A stretch of DNA of 64,000 bases from Megalonaias nervosa (Eukaryota > Mollusca > Bivalvia > Unionida > Unionidae), in contig JAECUM010012872.1 of NCBI GenBank assembly GCA_016617855.1, positions 1-64,000 of the forward strand. The letters are read 5' to 3'. Below the pieces are notes generated by a model. The model did no database searches. It was not told where the DNA came from and saw only the letters and a program-made list of their open reading frames with translations. Shown in pieces: positions 56,101-59,100 of the stretch; position 1 is the stretch's first letter; each line of letters begins with the position of its first letter. The translations under genes and the position numbers were made by a program.

Positions 56101-59100
56101 ATTCTTATGCAGCAGTCACCTTTTAAAAGAATATTCTCAAATTTATATGAGTGAAATTAAAGAGATGATAATAAAAATGACAAAAACAATTTTTTATTGC
56201 TTTAATTTTATTTTTTAATGTAGCAGAAAAGTGTAATCCATATACAGTTTAGCAGAAAATGCAATTTGGTGAAAAAAAGCATAATGATTGTGCCAAAAAC
56301 ATAATGGAAATAGTGTCCATAAACTGTGACCACAGCATAAGCAAGGTTTCAAAGATATTTAGGGAAACACTGATAGTGTGGGACAGCAGTTCAAGTAACT
56401 TTCACTGATATGTGGGAATTTCAATCTCCTTTGTCCTACATAACTATTCAAATAACTGATTTAATAGTAATGGATTCTAGATCTTAAGAAGTCAGATAAA
56501 GTTAATAAACTGTATGATGAACAGGCTTTTAATATAAATCAAGCTGACATGCAGTACTCACAAATTTGTGCCTCAGCAAAATCTGAGTTGCCTCCATCTC
56601 AATTTGTATCTATCACATGCAAACACAAATGAACTAAAGTCTCACAGCTCATAAACAACCACATCCAAATGCATCAATATGGCTGCACCAGTTAATTCCT
56701 GAAGATACTGATATTTAATGTGACTGCTTTGTCAACAGTACATGGAAATGATGAATACAACTCCATGTTGTTTCTACTAATAAGCACAGGCTGCATGATA
56801 TACAATCCCAGAACACTATATTCAAATTCAAAGAAGTTTAAAAAAAAGGAACAAAAAGAAAAAGAAAATTCAGAAATATGCAGTTTGTGTTAGAACTTGC
56901 AAGTTAATTTCAAATGCATCACTGAAATGTTTAAAAAAAAACAATTCATCAAAATCTGCTGGAGACAACTAATCCATTACTTAGCTTCTGTCATTGGGTG
57001 GAAGGACAATTAAGTTCTTGACAGTTGTCAAAAGAAAACTAGTGTAGCCACTGAGTAAGCACTTAATTAGGTTCTTGTGGAAATGCTTGAAGTCATGTAT
57101 ATGACAGTTGATAGACTTTTTTCACATTTAAATAAATAAGGATCATCACATTTATAATAATTACATTAAATCCCAACTAAAAAGATGAAATTCAAATATG
57201 AATTTAACTTAATAAGACTTGGTATTTGTTCCATACATTATTGGCAGTAGTAGACATTGATTGATTCTTTGTTATATATTGTGTTATTTATTGTGGATAA
57301 AAAATCTTACAAAATTTATGATTTCTCATTCAGCTTTGTGAATTTCATGATAATGATTCCAAATTTTCCTGTGCTGATTTTGATGATAAAACAAGCAACA
57401 TATCAAACTCTCACTGACCAATTCTGATTGCAGTTTTTTAATGGTTAGTAAATGGAAGACTGTTTTTACCATTCAGTAAGAACAAAATGGGATCAATACT
57501 TGCTTTCACATTTTAAATAAGTTCAAGAGTTATAAGGGTGTGCTAAAATGAGGGAGCAGTCTACATAGGTACAGAGATAACTTTCTACAGAATCCTCCAC
57601 AGCTCGAATCCCTAGCTAGATCTGCATGTACAAACACAATATTTAATTCATTTAAACACAGAATGATCATAAATTTTGGAGCATATCCAGATGAAACATT
57701 GACCAAGTTCCAATGTTTATTAGAAGAAAAAGTTCAAACGTCTAAATGTAATCCTTTTTTATATAATGATGTATACTATGTTACAATAACAAATGTTCCA
57801 CAAAATGGTGTCTTCTTCTGATAAAGAAACATCTAGGAAAGCTCCATTCAATCCTTCAAAAAAATGCTTTTGGGTTGGTAACATTTAATAAGACACAATT
57901 CTTCAGTAGATTCAATACAGTGACAATGTCAGTGACCAAGCAGTAATCACATATTTTACTCTGCAAGTTTCTTCCAGGTACAATATCCAGAACTGACCAA
58001 GTGGGTGATAGTGGAAAGCACCTGCTCATAAGACAAACTACACTTTTAAAACAATGATTCATAGTGCATAATCAACACCAATCAACACAGCTTCTAGACC
58101 ACTGTAACACACTGTGTTGATGATTTTATACCATGGTAACACACTGTGTTTATGATTTTATATCATGGTAACACACAGTGTTGATGTTTTTTAGACCATG
58201 GTAAAACACAGTACTGATATTTTTAGACCATGGTAAAACAGTGTTGATGTTTTATGGACCATGCTAGCACATGGTGTTGATATTTTGATCATGGCAACAC
58301 ATGGTGCTGATATTAATGGCATGTAGGCATTTCTTCAGATTATTTCCAAAAGTGTGATGCAGTGGAGATTATAACAAACTTCTGTTTGAAAATCAAGTTG
58401 TTCTAATTAAAACTGAATGGCAGTTTAAACAGATAACTGTAAATCACCAAATGTAAGAAAATGTTAAATGACAAGACCAACTCCCGCTTTAAAAAAAATT
58501 ACAGTAATTTTTTATTCTGAGATGGTTGATAAAATAGCAAGCATAATACTACTTCATTTAAATAATTCCACAAAACATAATTCTCTTTTCAGTGTAGGGA
58601 CCATGCAATTAATCAACTAAGTAACCTTCCAAAGAATGATTCTGGTAAAACTTCAGTTCTGCCATATCAAAACATGGATCTCTGTCTACTACTGTGTTTT
58701 TTGCACATCACTTTTAACATGTTATTGCCTTTATCATGCCAAGAAATTGATAGGTAAATGTCATTTACCGTGGACACACCAAGGCAGTTTACCCATGCTT
58801 GTCTAGTTGGTTAACAAACCCATGACCCTTGGATTGTGAGTCTGATGCTCTATCAACTGTGCAGCTACTTTAAACAAGAAACTGAGATTTAAATAATTGA
58901 GTCCTTTCATCAAATAAATTTACTTGACTCCAAATCTTCATTAAAGGTGTTCTGACCAATCAAAAAGCAGCATTTATCAATTTCAGCATGCTGAAGGAAG
59001 ATATTATCTTACTTAAAAGTGTTCTGACCAATCAAAAATCTGATGGATATATATTTAAGCCTGGAGCAACATTTTATTCTACAAAATGTTCAGTATATTT